Assembly: GCF_000143415.4 (NCBI RefSeq)
Contig: NW_003314338.1
Span: 74,501 to 138,500, forward strand
DNA length: 64,000 nt
Direction: 5' to 3'
Origin: Selaginella moellendorffii
Lineage: Eukaryota; Streptophyta; Lycopodiopsida; Selaginellales; Selaginellaceae
Below are positions 20,531 to 32,886 of the stretch, one piece after another. Position 1 is the first letter of the stretch, and every line of letters begins with the position of its first letter. The position numbers and the translations under genes are program-made. Under the pieces are notes generated by a model. The model made no database searches and was not told the origin of the DNA. It saw only the letters and a list, made by a program, of their open reading frames with translations.

Positions 20531-23500
20531 TCATCCCCTTTTCTTGGAATGATGGAAGATAGTGAAAGTTATTTAGTGGACGGGTCAAGATCTAAAGAAA
20601 TATCAAAAGGAGGTATCGGTGGATCTATAAGTAGTGTCAATTATTCTTAATCCTTTTGTATAAAGTATTTCAACTGTTACATATGTATAATTTTTGGAGG
20701 ATCAGATTGTTAGATGTCATGCTAAACATTATAAATTTGTGGTCTAACGTGCTATAACACCTAATATAGTCCCTTCCACTGAGCAAGTAGCCTTTTAGAT
20801 AAACCACATACTGTAAGATTGAGAAAACAGACTAATACTAAGTTATCCACTCTGTACTTTGTAAGTGGACGATGATGGGAGTTATAACGCTATTATTATC
20901 CTACTTGTATGTAGCTCAAATGTTCAATAGACTCTGCTTGGATTAGTGAAAGAATGCTCATCAAATACTAATCCTAAGACCTAGCATTGGTAGCTTATGG
21001 CAATTGCAAAGTTAAACTCAACTCTATTGGTAGTATTGGATCATGACGATATAAGAGATTATATGGTGATGCATCAATAAAACTCTACACCTCTATGATA
21101 TACATATACCGAAGAAACAACAAATAACTATCCTAATTTGAATGTTGAAAGTTCATATACTTTACAATCATTCATTTGAAGGTCCAAATGAGCCATTCTA
21201 CCAAACCATTTGATTATGGATGATAAGCACTTATAAAAGTGTGGTATATTCCTAATCAAGACTTTAAGACCAAGACCATTATCTGAAAGAATTCATTTTG
21301 GGTAGGAATGCTGGAACACCACTTGATTAAGAAGGAAGTATCTAACAGTAGTTGCAAATATACTAGCAAGAGCTCTGACTTCCACTTAACAAGTCAAGTA
21401 GTCAAAAACCATAATGATATACTCATTGCCAACAATCGACTATGGAAAAGGCTTTATCATATCAAACACTACTAACTCTAATGGACAGGAAATTGTAATT
21501 AACTTTAACTGTCCTTCCGCAACATAAGGAGGATGTAGGCCACAAAGCTTTTTCTTTCCAATTTGCCAACTTATTTCGTTTATCTGACCACCACTGCTTT
21601 AGCTTTAGTTAAGTTCTTTTGCCAAGGTTCCCATATATTGTACTAACTCCTATTTGGTCCTACTTAGCTTCAGCAACTCACTACATGAGCAACAGAATGT
21701 TAGCCATCCATCCACGAATTCCCAAATTCTTTTCCAATCCCCCTCCCCGGGTTAGATTGGACTTAAGGTTCAACTACACACCCTGCAGGCACAAGTAGAT
21801 AAGCACACCAAACCTCCAGATTCCTAACATCCCATAGTATAGCAAGATTTGATTATAGGACCCTATAAATCCTAAGCCTTAGGTGCAACACTTGCTTTAG
21901 GACACCAAGGAGAAACACCATAACCTAACGGCCTGGTATGGGTACCCCTACTCCCCCATTTCCATCTTGAAGGGAAGGCCCAAAGGGCGAGGACAAATGA
22001 GTCACAAGGTACTTAAGTGGGGCACCACTCCACATGAGCTAGGAGCACTGTAGTTAGTTTCCCTTCTGGGAGTGGGAGCTACTTTTGAGCACTTCCTTGG
22101 GTGGCCCCTCCAGCACCACTTGAGTCTATGCTCACTCCCACCTAAGGCCCCTAAGCCCCAGTCTCAACCTCAAGTCAGTTTGGAAGCACCACTAGAGAGT
22201 TCTTTCAAGACTAGTTCGTATACCTCACTATCCTTACTATACTTTTAAAACCCCCTACAGCCCTCTCCCCCCCCCAGGAGACAAATGCTTTGGGCTTTCA
22301 CCCCATGACCTATATTAGTATTCGGACTTAATCTTGGACTCGATCTCAGACTCAACCTCGGACTCGGTCTTAGACTTGATCTTGGACTAGATCTTGGACC
22401 CGACCTTGGACTCTGTCTCGAACTCGGTCTCAAAGTCGGTCTCGGACTCGGTCTCAGAGTTGGTCTCGGACTCAATCTCGGACTTGGTTTCGAATTCAGC
22501 CTCAGAATCGGTCTCGAACTTGATCTCGGACTCGGTCTCATCTGATAAACTCTTTATCATTTTGGTCGTGCTTTTGGGGATCCTTCAGCCTATAACACCT
22601 CGGGGAGTTGGTTCATTATAAAGGAATATTACAAGTTTGGCACTAAATATAGCTACACATATATTAGATAATATCATGTCGCATCTCCAGCCAATAAAAA
22701 GACTTGTATAACTTCTCAGTCACATGATAATGTGTGATATGCCCATCTAAAATAGGAGAATTATGGTAGATTTGGAGAAAGTGTGGAATAAAGATTGAAG
22801 GCACCACTAGTAGTAAATAATCATCAAGATCTGTCCCCACAAAATAAAAATTAACCTCAAGGCAATATTAATAATGTAAATGCCAAAATGGCAAGTCATT
22901 AGCAAGTGATGCAAAATTCTCAATCCCGTTGCGAAGCTTTCAGATCCACAACTCAACTTTTTGAGCCTTATGAATCTCATCAAGAGAAAGTAAATCTTGC
23001 TCTATATCTTGTGAATATTGAACATCAAATACAACAACTATTGATGGCATGGAATCTTTATCCAAAATATCTATAAATGTTGGAACAACAAGTTCATCAA
23101 AAATATGAAAAGAGAGCAAAGAAGGAAGAGGAGCTTGTGAAAGGGTGTCAGCATCAACTATAAAACTCCTTGGGTGGTGAACAACATTGAAATTATATAT
23201 CTAAAGTTTTAAAGCCCACCTAACAATACAACTAACCAAGTGCTTTCGCTTTAATAATGAAGTAATTGCAGCATGAACACCTTTTAATTGTAAATAGGCA
23301 TGAAGTTTCTCAAAACCCTAAACTACTATTAAACATTCCCTTTTTGTCGTGGAGTAATTCACCTTTACTGGTTGTAATATATAGATTATGTATGCAATGG
23401 GATGGCGACACACTCAAGCTCTCTTACATTCGAAGACCAATATTAAAAGCATCCACGCACAAAATAAAAGGTCGAATGTAGTCAGGATATGCCAAAATTG

Positions 23501-23660
23501 GAGGAATCATCAATTCTTTGAGATCCATAAATGCCTACTCACAGTTCATGGATAAGATGAAAGATGACATTGACAACTTCAATAATGTTCATAATAGTGC
23601 AAGATAATAAAAAAGATAATAAAAAAATAGTTGAGATATTGCACCTTATTTAAAGTGAGA
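20531..23660 (-). pseudogene. Decayed family A pol relic (reversed), interrupted
   Basis: The sequence follows the young reversed pol (compare 9487-11800) base by base with many substitutions and small indels. Integrase, RNase H and part of RT can still be traced, for example GGATCATGACGATATAAGAG and CCTTCCGCAACATAAGG. No usable frame remains. It is split by a solo LTR (21534-22620) and ends near 23660 in RT, where a family B LTR end begins. Many changes look like C-to-T on one or other strand, as expected after long cytosine methylation. Confidence 0.8.
21534..22620 (-). mobile_element. Solo LTR, family C (about 1.09 kb)
   Basis: Inserted in the old pol relic. Plus-strand ends are TGTAGGCCACAA and GGTTCATTATA; copy 61533-62613 has TGTTATAAGCC and GGTTCCTTACA. 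Flanks GAGGA (21529-21533) and AAGGA (22621-22625) form a slightly diverged 5-bp target duplication. Inside are CTTTGGGCTTTCACCCC, a C-run and an array of CTCGGACTCGGT-like hexamers (22320-22545). No coding capacity. Confidence 0.72.
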
Positions 23661-23713
23661 TTCTTCCAAGTGGTTAAGTGATTAAAATAGAATGGAAAAC
23701 TTAGTCACTTACA
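23661..23713 (+). repeat. Fragment of family B LTR end
   Basis: GATTCTTCCAAGTGG..., AAGTGATTAAAATAGAATGG and CTTAGTCACTTACA match the last about 50 bp of the family B LTR (compare 48720-48783). The rest of that element is missing here. Confidence 0.6.
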
Positions 23714-24660
23714 ACAATAAAGACAAATAAAATATATAAATTAAAATCATAGAGATATAAAGTTTAAATTTGGCAAGAAGGTGTAGCTGAATACGAAGAC
23801 CCTAAGGTTACTAAGTAGGATAAGCCATAAAGTATAGTTTATTTATTCTTGGAATGAAGTGATATTAAATTCTTTAAATAGGTTTACAATTGAGGCTTAA
23901 TAAAATTGAGGCTTAAATTGGTAGGGTACCATCTCAAATGTCCTCAGGAGATGGGGAAAATGACAATATTATACAAAAACTTATTCAAGTTATACTTTGA
24001 GGACCTCCTTCATGAAAAGACAAGCCTTGAGCTTGTGTATAATCAACACAATGGCCCTAGGGTTGTGACCTTGAATCTAATAGATCAAATCTTTAGAGTG
24101 TTCTCTTGAGAGGATTGAGAGAGTTTTAGAGAGGATTTCTGAAGTAGGAGAGAGTACCTCATGGCCTGCTAGTGGCAATGTAATGGCCTTAAGCAAATCT
24201 AAGGGATAGAAGAGTGTTTTTGGTCTCTTTCTTCCAAGGGTGTGTAACAGTGGGGCAATTGCACTTTGCCCAGTGTTTTGGAACTCCCATCTTGTCAGTT
24301 CTAGAGTGGTTTGCAGCCAGCTAGTGGAAACACAATAGCCCCATCCCTTTTCTCTTTCGCACAAGACCCTAAAAAATAGAAAAATAAAAGGTCATTCTAT
24401 GAGAAGCCACCAGACTTGAGCAACCACCTATATAGAGAACAGAGGAAAATTGAAGTGCATCAAAAAGAAACTTAAAAGAGCCATCTCCCCTTTTTTTCAC
24501 TCTAGAAAACCATGATCACATGTATACAAACTAAGGAATAAACTCTTCATTTTAGTCACTCCTTTTTGGAGTAATCTACCACCTAATTTTTATTAGTTTT
24601 TATAAGTTTTAATTTGATTAAGTGAAGTTTCTTTTGCTGGAGTAAAGTTTACTCGAAGAG
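23714..24660. other. No gene recognised
   Basis: AT-rich sequence with short frames only. 23770-23950 has loose similarity to chromovirus ends (compare 53105-53290: AAGACCCTAAGGTTACTAAG against AAGAACCTAAGGTTACCAAG), so part is probably a decayed gypsy integrase end. Nothing else is supported. Confidence 0.4.
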
Positions 24661-25362
24661 TGAACCCTTACAAAAACAATGTTTTGGCAGACATCAGGGT
24701 TGGGCTGTCAAGGGGAAGGACACGAGATCAACGCGCCGTTTGGTTTTGGCCAGTACCACAGGCGAGCTGTGAGGGAATCGATCTCCTGCCGTGAAGAACA
24801 GATGATGAGTGAATCGTTCTCGGTGGCACAGCTGCCGAGTTCGTGCTTGTGTCACACGTTGTTCCAGTCCTCCAAAAGAAGGTGAAAGAAATTTATCCGA
24901 GCTTATAACTCACGATCCAATCTGGGTGTGGCGACATTCTCTCTTTTGTAGAAAGAGAGGAAATTGTAGCACAGTATGCGAGGTCCTCTGTTGCAGCCAC
25001 AAGCGAACGGTACAATGAGTATTGTTTCTTTTCTTTGTCCATCATGACGGGTCGAGATCTTCGTGAGGTTGTTTGTCAACAGGCAGCTTCTAAGGCGAAT
25101 TTCATTTTTATTACTGGGAAAGATTTTACATCTTCGATTCCTACAGCTAATCAAGGACTCGTTTCAAATCCACCCTAGCTTCGTCCTGCTCTGAAGTACA
25201 TCGTGTCTGCTGCAAAGATACTCGTGAAATGGGCCGAAGAGCAGGTTGTACAGCAATCCTCCAGCTCTTTTTTATTGCCAGGCTTCACCTTTTACATAAG
25301 TCTGAGAATCGTTCAAGGAGCGCGGGTCTCAAGTAAGCTCTCATCCTTGACAAACAAGAGTC
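24661..25362. other. Low-repeat spacer, possible unrecognised exons
   Basis: Base composition becomes balanced, as in genic DNA. Short frames exist (68 codons from 24679), with some splice-like sites, but no protein is recognised. Part of 25160-25362 may be the 3' UTR of the minus-strand ARID-ELM2 gene. Confidence 0.3.
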
Positions 25363-26617
25363 TCAGACCACCAAGCCTGGTAAGTCGTCGTCCTCCTTAT
25401 CACTATCAAACTTCTCACTGTCGGCTGCGTAGGTTCTGTTTTGGAGAGCTCTCTTCCTCAGCATGTAGACGTTGAAGTAGTAGCTTACCAGGTCCTCCCG
25501 GCTCCTCCTTCCCGCGAAGGAAGCTTGGAGGTCCGGCCAAAACTTCTCCTCCTTGTCCCCGCGGCAGCTTCTCACGATCTCCGCAAACTCAGCTTGCTCT
25601 TGCCTGCTCCACTTGCCCGACTTGATCAAGCTCTCCCCCATTGTGTGGAATCCCCACTCCTGGAAGACGTCCTCTCCCAGCTCCAGCTTGAGCTTCCTGC
25701 GTTGCTCGTCAACGTGTTGCTTCACACAGTCTTCCGAACGATCGTCCGTGCAGAAGCACATACTAGTGGTATGGCTTCTCATCGCTCTTTTGGACCAGAC
25801 CACTCTTCCTAGAAAGAGCTTCGAGTCGTCGTTGTCGGCATTGAGAGGCACGGAAGAGGGAACTTCGGCTTGAAAGCTTGGTCCGATTGGAACGCTCTCA
25901 GGCTCTGATGTTGGAGGCTGAAGTCTGGGTCGAGGTGTCAAAGAGCGAAGGCTATACTTGGAAGGTCGTCGTGGTCTATTGTTCTCGTATCTCTGAACAT
26001 ATAAGTAGACATAATTAGTTATGAAAATGACCATAAACTATGTAGGGTACCTTCTGGTGTCTGTATTGTTGGTTATCTTGCCTATGGAGGCGACCCAAAA
26101 ACCCCCTTATTGTTGCTTGAAATTTCTCGTTCTCCCCTTCACTGTGGGCTACAATTCCTGGATCTAGAGCCAACTTCCTCACATGGGCTAGGGCCTCTTT
26201 GACATGAGAGTGGATTGGTCGCTTTACATTTGAGTCAACATTCCCTTTGGTGGCATTTGCAGGTGCAACACCAGCACCAAAGACTTGGCCACTCTCAAAA
26301 GCTTTAAGGTACTTGAGATACACTAATTTGACACTAGGCCCACAATGTGGTGGCAACCCTATAGAGGATGCTACATCCCCCCACTTTCTAGACCCACTAG
26401 TTTTAGAGTACCCACCTGATTCTTTCACTTTGTCTAGCAAGAGTGCAAGGTTCACTTTGCTGCCTGCTACGAAAGCTGGAAGTGGCCTCTGCCCAAGTGC
26501 TCTTCTAGCTTGTAATACCCACTCAACCTTCTTCTCAAATACACTCATCTCCTTATCAGACCTAAAGCCCACTAGGTAAGGATTTTGCACCTTAAAAGGG
26601 GCAGATAAGGGTTTCAA
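25363..26617 (-). CDS. ARID / ELM2-SANT domain chromatin protein (5' end uncertain)
   Basis: Two exons read on the minus strand: about 26617-26051 and 25992-25363, with a 58-nt GT...AG intron. Exon 1 holds an ARID DNA-binding domain (RPLPAFVAGSKVNLALLLD, GGYSKTSGSRKWGDVASSIG, SVKLVYLKYLKAFE). Exon 2 holds an ELM2-like segment (LGRVVWSKRAMRSHT) and a SANT/Myb-like segment (SGKWSRQEQAEFAEIVRSC, KFWPDLQASFAGRRSREDLV, SYYFNVYMLRKRALQNR), then an acidic tail. Plants have a small family with ARID plus ELM2, likely nuclear and linked to histone deacetylase-type complexes. The first codons in the frame (LKPLSAPFKVQ) have no ATG and may be intronic, so at least one more 5' exon is likely. The opposite-strand frame at 25441 is a shadow. 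Confidence 0.85.
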
Positions 26618-29330
26618 ATATTGAAAGTTGCAACTCTTACAATGATTCTAATTTCAGAAATTTAGCACCAAATTGTTGCTGGTGACTGATTCGAGCAAAC
26701 GCATCACAATAAGCCGTCACTTGCCAAATACAATTAGCTGCGACCAAATGTCAATGTATTTATACTCTTATGAGATGAGGCCATTGGCAAGTGGATACAG
26801 GTAGAATCATGTTGCACAGTGAGTTTGTCAAGTGAGAAAGACCTGGGGTTGTGTTTGGGAGTGTGCAGGGCGGCTGCTAGGGATTTTGAGGGGCATGAAG
26901 GATCGAGAGTTTGTATCAGTAGTTGCCAACTTCAGTGTTCACCGGCGGTATGGATAGCTTTTGTCAGCAATGCTAGAACTATCCTCTTGATGCTAGGTAG
27001 GACATAGTGCAGTATTTTCTGTTGCACTGTAACATGGATACATCATTGTGTTCGTTTCGATCCGGCTCAAGAGGCAATCACGTATCTCAAGCATTGTCTG
27101 CAAGGGTTAGATCGACCAGCAATCTGTTTTGCAAATGCTAGTCCGAGATTGGATTTCCTTGCGGTCTCTCTAGTGTGATTGGTGTGCATAGCAAGAGACT
27201 GGAGAAAGAGGCTTAACGTCACCAAGACGTGGTTTCTGATTGGATAGATCACTCGAAACGTTGCTCTGGACAAATACCAGGCTGGAACTTGTTTTCTCCT
27301 TTTGGAGAGAAAACACTAGAATGTCTCCGTGGAGATGTGGCATACTCATACTCAACATACCTCGAAAAAAGGTAGGTTGTTCAAATATATGGAGCTTTAT
27401 ACTGAATTCCAGCGGGAATTAAACACATGCTGGTGCATCTACAGCTTGATAGCTTCATGCATCCTACCATCGGCAACCATGCTCTTACGCTTGTCAGCTT
27501 TGCTCAGAAGAATAGATGCGCGATTTAGTTGGACAGCTAGGCAGCCCTGCAGATAGTGTCCAGCTAGCCTTGCAGATAGTGTTCTTTGTCCCAGGCCTGG
27601 GGAGTCCGAGTGGTATGCACGCTCGTGTGTAGCTGGAGAGTGTGTAAGAGACCGAATTTTTTTGTAAGTGTGCTCGGTAGACCACTCGCACCTTGGGACG
27701 ACTGAGATGACATGCAGACCTACACGGTTCAGACGGCTCTGCAATCCCGCAAGACTCTAGCTTCTTGAAGCTTTCCACAAGCATCGCTACATACCACATG
27801 CCTATATTGCAAGATGTAGTACAGTTGGTTGAGCAATCTTCTAACTGATTCAGTGCTCACGTGTTTTTGATTTTTCGTAAGAGTAAAAAGTAAGGGTAAA
27901 TATTTGGGCTGGCCGGGCTGCTTTTTAAAGACTGAATTTTTTTAAACTCTCAATAATCTCTTCAAAAAAATTGAATAAACTATATTTTTTTTTTTATTCT
28001 TATGACATAGAATTATGTCAATTTTTAGTTTTAAATATATTTAATTTCAGTAAACACTTTCACAATGAATCAGGGGATTGTGGCTTTTAATGAGAAAGCC
28101 ACATTAAAAGCAACTAAGACTTACATTTCCAACTCTCATTGAACTTTCTACAAGTTCTTTAAGTTTAATGCTTAAGTAAACTTGGTAGTGAATATACTTA
28201 AAATATACTTCCATTTAACAGTTATTAATAGTTTATATTAATCTTGTGTTTATAATTTATAAACTTTCTAAACACCTCCTAGTATATTCTAAATTACTAA
28301 CAAGGATATGTTAGAGGATGTGCCATAAATCATTTGATCTTCTAACTGTCAGACTCCCATTGTAATGTTGGCAACAAGAAGTTCCTTCTGTTTGAGAGCA
28401 TGTGCATAGGAATTGCCATCCAGCTTGTTCTCCTTGCATGCAATTCAAAGGCCCAATCAATCTCCACACCAAAACTTTCTGGCACAATTCCAACCACAGT
28501 ATGCTTGTAAATATGGTTTTTTTGTTTTTCTATATACTATATAGTTCCAATAAAATAAAACTAGGTGAATAGGATTTTTCAACCAAACATATAATTCGTA
28601 TATATGTGTGTTTCGACATGATTCTTTCAAAAGCATAGTTATGAAACTGAAACTACATAACATATGATTTTATAAAGCTTATTATAAATTGATGTGGTTT
28701 TAAATGTAGATGATATATGATTCTCTTAAGCACTATTATAGAACTAGAACACAATCTACTATTCATTATAGATATTTTTTCATATAGATAATGTTGTGGT
28801 TTATAATGTCTTGAAGGGATAATGCTGTGGCTTATTAGATTTAGTACAAAATTTAAGCACAATATAATTTTTAATAAATCTGATATATTATTAATGATTC
28901 TCTCAAGCATTATCATGAAATTAAAACACAATATGGTTGTTGATTACACTTTGGCCAACTAATCCTATGTTGTAAAGTGCTAAAAGTATGTTGCAAATAT
29001 ATATTTTATTACAAATAAATTAAATATTATTTTAAGAAAAATTACATTTATATCTTTCAAACATTCAAATTTTCCCTAAAATTACAATTTTACTCTTACA
29101 AAATTTCAAATATTACACCCTTCAACTAGAATAATCTAGAATATTCTACTTGTTAATATATATTCAAGAGAAAACAAATAAAATAAAAGAAAACCAAAAT
29201 AAATTAATCAAATTGGGTACCACAAAATTTGTGAGAAATGTCCACTTGATGGCATCATCTACAATAGAAAGCCCTCTTCTCTCAACCCATACAAAGTTTC
29301 CCTTTCGAAGAAAGAATGTTATTTCTTAAT
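26618..29330. other. Spacer without recognised genes
   Basis: 26.6-27.9 kb is of mixed composition and may hold 5' exons or the promoter of the ARID-ELM2 gene, but no domain is seen. It has a small direct repeat (CCTGCAGATAGTGT and CTTGCAGATAGTGT near 27546-27582). 27.9-29.3 kb is very AT-rich, with repeated motifs such as ATTCTCTCAAGCATTAT, probably decayed transposon. Confidence 0.4.
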
Positions 29331-29339
29331 AGTTGTGTA

Positions 29340-29930
29340 TTACCTTTATAGAAGCCCTCCAAATCAAAAGGATAGATAGCACCTATATATACCCCATAGT
29401 AAGCTTTAAGTGAGTAGCAAGGATGGGTATAGGATTGCATATGTTCCCTCAAGAACATGATAGCTACAGTTGCATGAGTACATGGAATACCAATCTTCTC
29501 TCAATTGAAGCAAGAATAAGTCTTTTTGGCAAACCTTATAACTCAAACATTGTGCTTTGAGTGAATCTTGAATAATTTTATATCAGCCAGACGAACAATA
29601 TAGTAACAAGCACAACTACATGCTTCATGAATTTGAGCCTCAGCAATATCCACTAAATTAGTGGAAGCCATATTACTAGCACCATCCTAAACTCTACACC
29701 ATTCAAATCATCACTTAAAGAACTGAGTCATCAATTTTGATTTAAAGACTTCTAGCATACCCAAAATTGACCACTCACATGCCTCAAGTAATTAAGCATT
29801 GAAAGACTGTTATATTGGATGTCAAATGTCTAAAAAGTTCTGCCTTAAAATTTATTATGCATTTCACTAATTGCCTCCTTAAAAGAAGTTGGAGAAATGA
29901 CTTGAGTAGCTTTCCACCCCAAATTGAATA
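29340..29930 (-). pseudogene. Mutator-like (MULE) transposase relic with SWIM zinc finger
   Basis: On the minus strand near 29510-29380 the frame reads TYSCFN-stop-EKIGIPCTHATVAIM and then YTHPCYSLKAYYGVYIGAIYP. The CxC...IPCxHA pattern followed by a Y-rich tail is the SWIM finger and end of plant MULE transposases. Upstream on the same strand (to about 29930) are DGASNMASTNLVDIAEAQ and similar pieces, separated by stops and frame changes. Terminal inverted repeats were not found. Inactive. Confidence 0.55.
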
Positions 29931-30261
29931 GAATATGCTAGATTATTCTCAGAACTTCCAAAGTAAATTTGTAATTTTGCAGTCTGAGGGGAATAAATAT
30001 AATTTTCTCTTAATTTTATTCCAAAAACTAAAAGTAAACTATACTAGAAACTTATGATTGCAAACTAGATTAGAAACTATTTCTAGTGTGGTTCAAACTA
30101 GCACTAGAAATCCATTGCTACTATAAAGCACATGAACCATGCTACAAACCATTCTAAACTCAAATATGAACCAATTTAAAAACCATTCACAAAACCATAA
30201 AAATATCAATTGCAACTAGTTAAATTAAAAAAACCATATTCATGGATGCTGTGAACAGTAA

Positions 30262-30668
30262 ATGGGTAGTAGCTATTAAAACTAGCATTCACTATCAGAT
30301 AGATAGTGACCTAAATCTATATGCAAGAGAGTACCTTTTTTAGCTATATTTCCTGGTTCTAGAATGATTGGAACTGCACTAGAGTGGGGAGATTGGAGAT
30401 ATTGGTGTGGTGCAGATTGATCTTGCTTCCTGGCAGCCCATTCCAGATTTTAAACTGGTTATAACTTTCAAAAAAGGTGTAGCTTCAGTAAATCAATGGT
30501 AGCTATTAAAATTGGCATTCACTGTGGGATAGATAGTGACCTAAATCTATATGAAAGAGAGTCTCACCTCACCACTTGAACAACTTCTTCAGCTACATTT
30601 CTAGGTTCTAGAATGATTGGAATTGCATTGGAGTGGGGAGATCGGAGATATTGATATGGTGCAAATTG
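30262..30668. repeat. Direct repeat pair of about 155 bp
   Basis: 30262-30416 and 30510-30668 share AGATAGTGACCTAAATCTAT, TTCTAGAATGATTGGAA and GTGGGGAGATYGGAGATAT. The function is unknown; probably internal repeats of a decayed transposon. 29931-30261 holds nothing recognisable. Confidence 0.6.
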
Positions 30669-31500
30669 TGTAAGTGATTAATTTTTCCATTATACTTTAG
30701 TCACTTAACCATATATTTGACCATTTAGAGAAGTCCCACTCATAACTTTTATAAGTTCTATTCTTAACTTGGGGACTTAATAGCCCTACAAATAGCCTCT
30801 ATACCACTTTAATTTTGCACTTAGTCTAAGTGTTTTATATATCCAATCTCAACACAAATACCTAAAGGTACCATTGATATATCAAACTATTACACTTTAT
30901 AGGTGTCATCCTTTTGATTCCATAGCAAAGGCTACTTTGCCAAATCCAAGAGGTATTCACTCTTAGTTAGCATTTTTTGTTGTGGGCTCTATCTTTGGTT
31001 TAATCTTACAACTCTAAGTTTTTAGAGACTACTTTTTTTATACTTACAATACTATTGTATTATCACAACTTATTTCACTTAGATGTCTTTCCCATTTGGT
31101 CACTTTGACCAAATCACACCATTACCAACATTTCAAAAACTAGGAAATTTATTCCTTAATCTAACAAGGAAATTATCCTTGTTTAGCCATAGCATCACCT
31201 AGTGATCTCCCATAGACACATTAACATGTCTATCAATAGGTATTAAATCTGCCCGATCTTTAAGTTGTTGACCATAACCTTGGGGGTGGCAGTATGCCTA
31301 AGCTAGCCCTTTTGGTCAAGGGTTTATAATAATTGAGATTGGGTGTCCCTATATTTTTTTACCACGTTCTCAATGCCACTTATACCAGAGTGTTCAAATT
31401 AGATATGTTAAGCTTTTACACTAAGCACTTTTACTATGCATTATGACTCTAGGGCATCCCCTATTTAGGGGTGTGCCTAAGTCAACTTCCTTATTGAGAG
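30669..31500 (-). repeat. Diverged family B LTR (reverse orientation)
   Basis: Starts TGTAAGTGATTAATTTTTCC, the reverse complement of the family B LTR end, and follows it (CTTTAGTCACTTAACC, ACTTGGGGACTTAATAGCCC, GGTACCATTGATATATC) with growing divergence. The right limit is only approximate. Confidence 0.55.
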
Positions 31501-31703
31501 TCTATGAACACCAAAAATGAGTGTCTTTATATTCTAAACCATCACTATGCCCTAGTAGGTTGGGACTTGAACCCAAACATGAGACTCAAACTCAACTTCT
31601 GTATACTACATCACCTAGAATGCTTGATGTGATTCTAGTTCATTCGGGCTTTCAAGTCCTCTCACTTGATAAGCTAGTTGATCAGTTTGTGATCATGTAT
31701 AGA

Positions 31704-31889
31704 TGTGAGACACAAATCCCTAAGCCCTAAAGTAGAGCCAAAAGTGTGCCATATAGCAGTGGTCGAAACAAAAGTCTAACAAATGTAACACATTGGGACC
31801 AAAAGCTCCAACCTGGAAAGTCAAGAGTGGGAGTGAAACTCTGAACAAAGTGCTCGAGGAATGAGTCTCTAGAAAGGGACACAAGTGTA
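31704..31889 (+). repeat. Family B LTR, 5' fragment
   Basis: TGTGAGACACAAATCCCTAA ... CAAAGTGCTCGAGGAATGAG matches the start of LTR B (46964). It is broken at AAAGGGACACAAG by the family C LTR. The copy at 61.2-63.5 kb is broken at nearly the same point. Confidence 0.7.
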
Positions 31890-32886
31890 AGGAACAAACT
31901 CCCTGAGGTGTTGTAGGGTAAAGGATCCCTGAAAACATGACCAAAATGATAAAGAGTTCATCAGATGAGACCAAGTTTGAGATCAAGTCAAAAAACGACT
32001 CTGAGACTGAGTTCAAGACTGAGTTTGAGATTGAGTCTAAGACCGAGTTTAAGACCGAGTCCAAGATCTGAGATCAGGTCTGAGACCGAGTCTAAGATTG
32101 AGTTCAAGACAGAGTCTGAGATCAGCTTTAAGATTGAGTTTGAGATCGAGTCCAAGACAGAGTCCAAGGTTGAGTATGAGATTGAGTCCGAGCCACTCCA
32201 CATGAGCTAGGAGCACCGCGGTCAGTTTCCCTTCCGGGAGTAGGAGCTGCTCTTGAGCAGTTCCTTGGGTGGCCCCTCTGGCACCACCTGAGTCCATGCT
32301 CACGCCCACCCAAGGCCTCTAAACCCTAGCCTCAACCTCAAGTCAGTTTGGAAACACCACTGGAGAGTTCCTTCAAGACTAGTTCCTAGACCTTACTATA
32401 ACTACTATACTTTTGGAACCCCCTGCAGCCCCCCCCCCCGGGAGACACATGCTTTGGGCTTTCACCCCACAACTTGTATGAGTATTTAGACTCAGTGCCC
32501 CACGTGAGTACCTTGTGGCTCATTGTTCCTCGCCCTTCCTAGGGGCTTAGGCCTTTCTTTCAGGATGGAAGTGGGGGAGTAGGGGTACTTATATTGGGCT
32601 GTTAGGCCATGGTGTTTCCCCCCAGTGTCCTGAAGCAAGTGTTGCACCCAAGGCTTATGATTTAGAGGGTCCCATGATCAAGTCTTGCTGTACCAAGGGA
32701 TGTTAAGAACTTAGAGGCTTAGTGTGCTTGGTTGCTTGTGCCTACAGGGAGTGTAGTTGAATCTTAAGTTAAGTCCAATCTAACCTAGGGAGAGAATTTG
32801 GGAATCCATAGATGGATGGAAATGCTCTGTTACTCATGCAATGAGTTGTTGAAACCAAGTAGGAGCTTGTACGAAAAGTGGGAACC
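31890..32886 (+). repeat. Family C LTR, truncated and internally inverted
   Basis: Starts TGTAAGGAACAAACTCCC, then a GAGTCC/GAGATT-type hexamer array (31975-32195). From about 32193 to 32497 the sequence is inverted relative to the other two C copies, as shown by CTTTGGGCTTTCACCCC on the plus strand although the LTR is plus-oriented; then normal order resumes (AGTGCCCCACGTGAGTACC). The 3' end is cut at 32886 by the family B LTR. Confidence 0.65.

Noticed and set aside
22320-22545. CRISPR-like regular repeat
   Set aside because: Short hexamer units without unique spacers, inside an LTR of a plant-type genome.
24679-25018. Short plus-strand frames as a small gene
   Set aside because: No recognisable domain, no convincing start context or exon structure; kept only as a note in the spacer entry.
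25441-25873. Plus-strand frames of 123 and 106 codons
   Set aside because: Antisense shadows of the ARID-ELM2 exon, which has recognisable domains on the minus strand.
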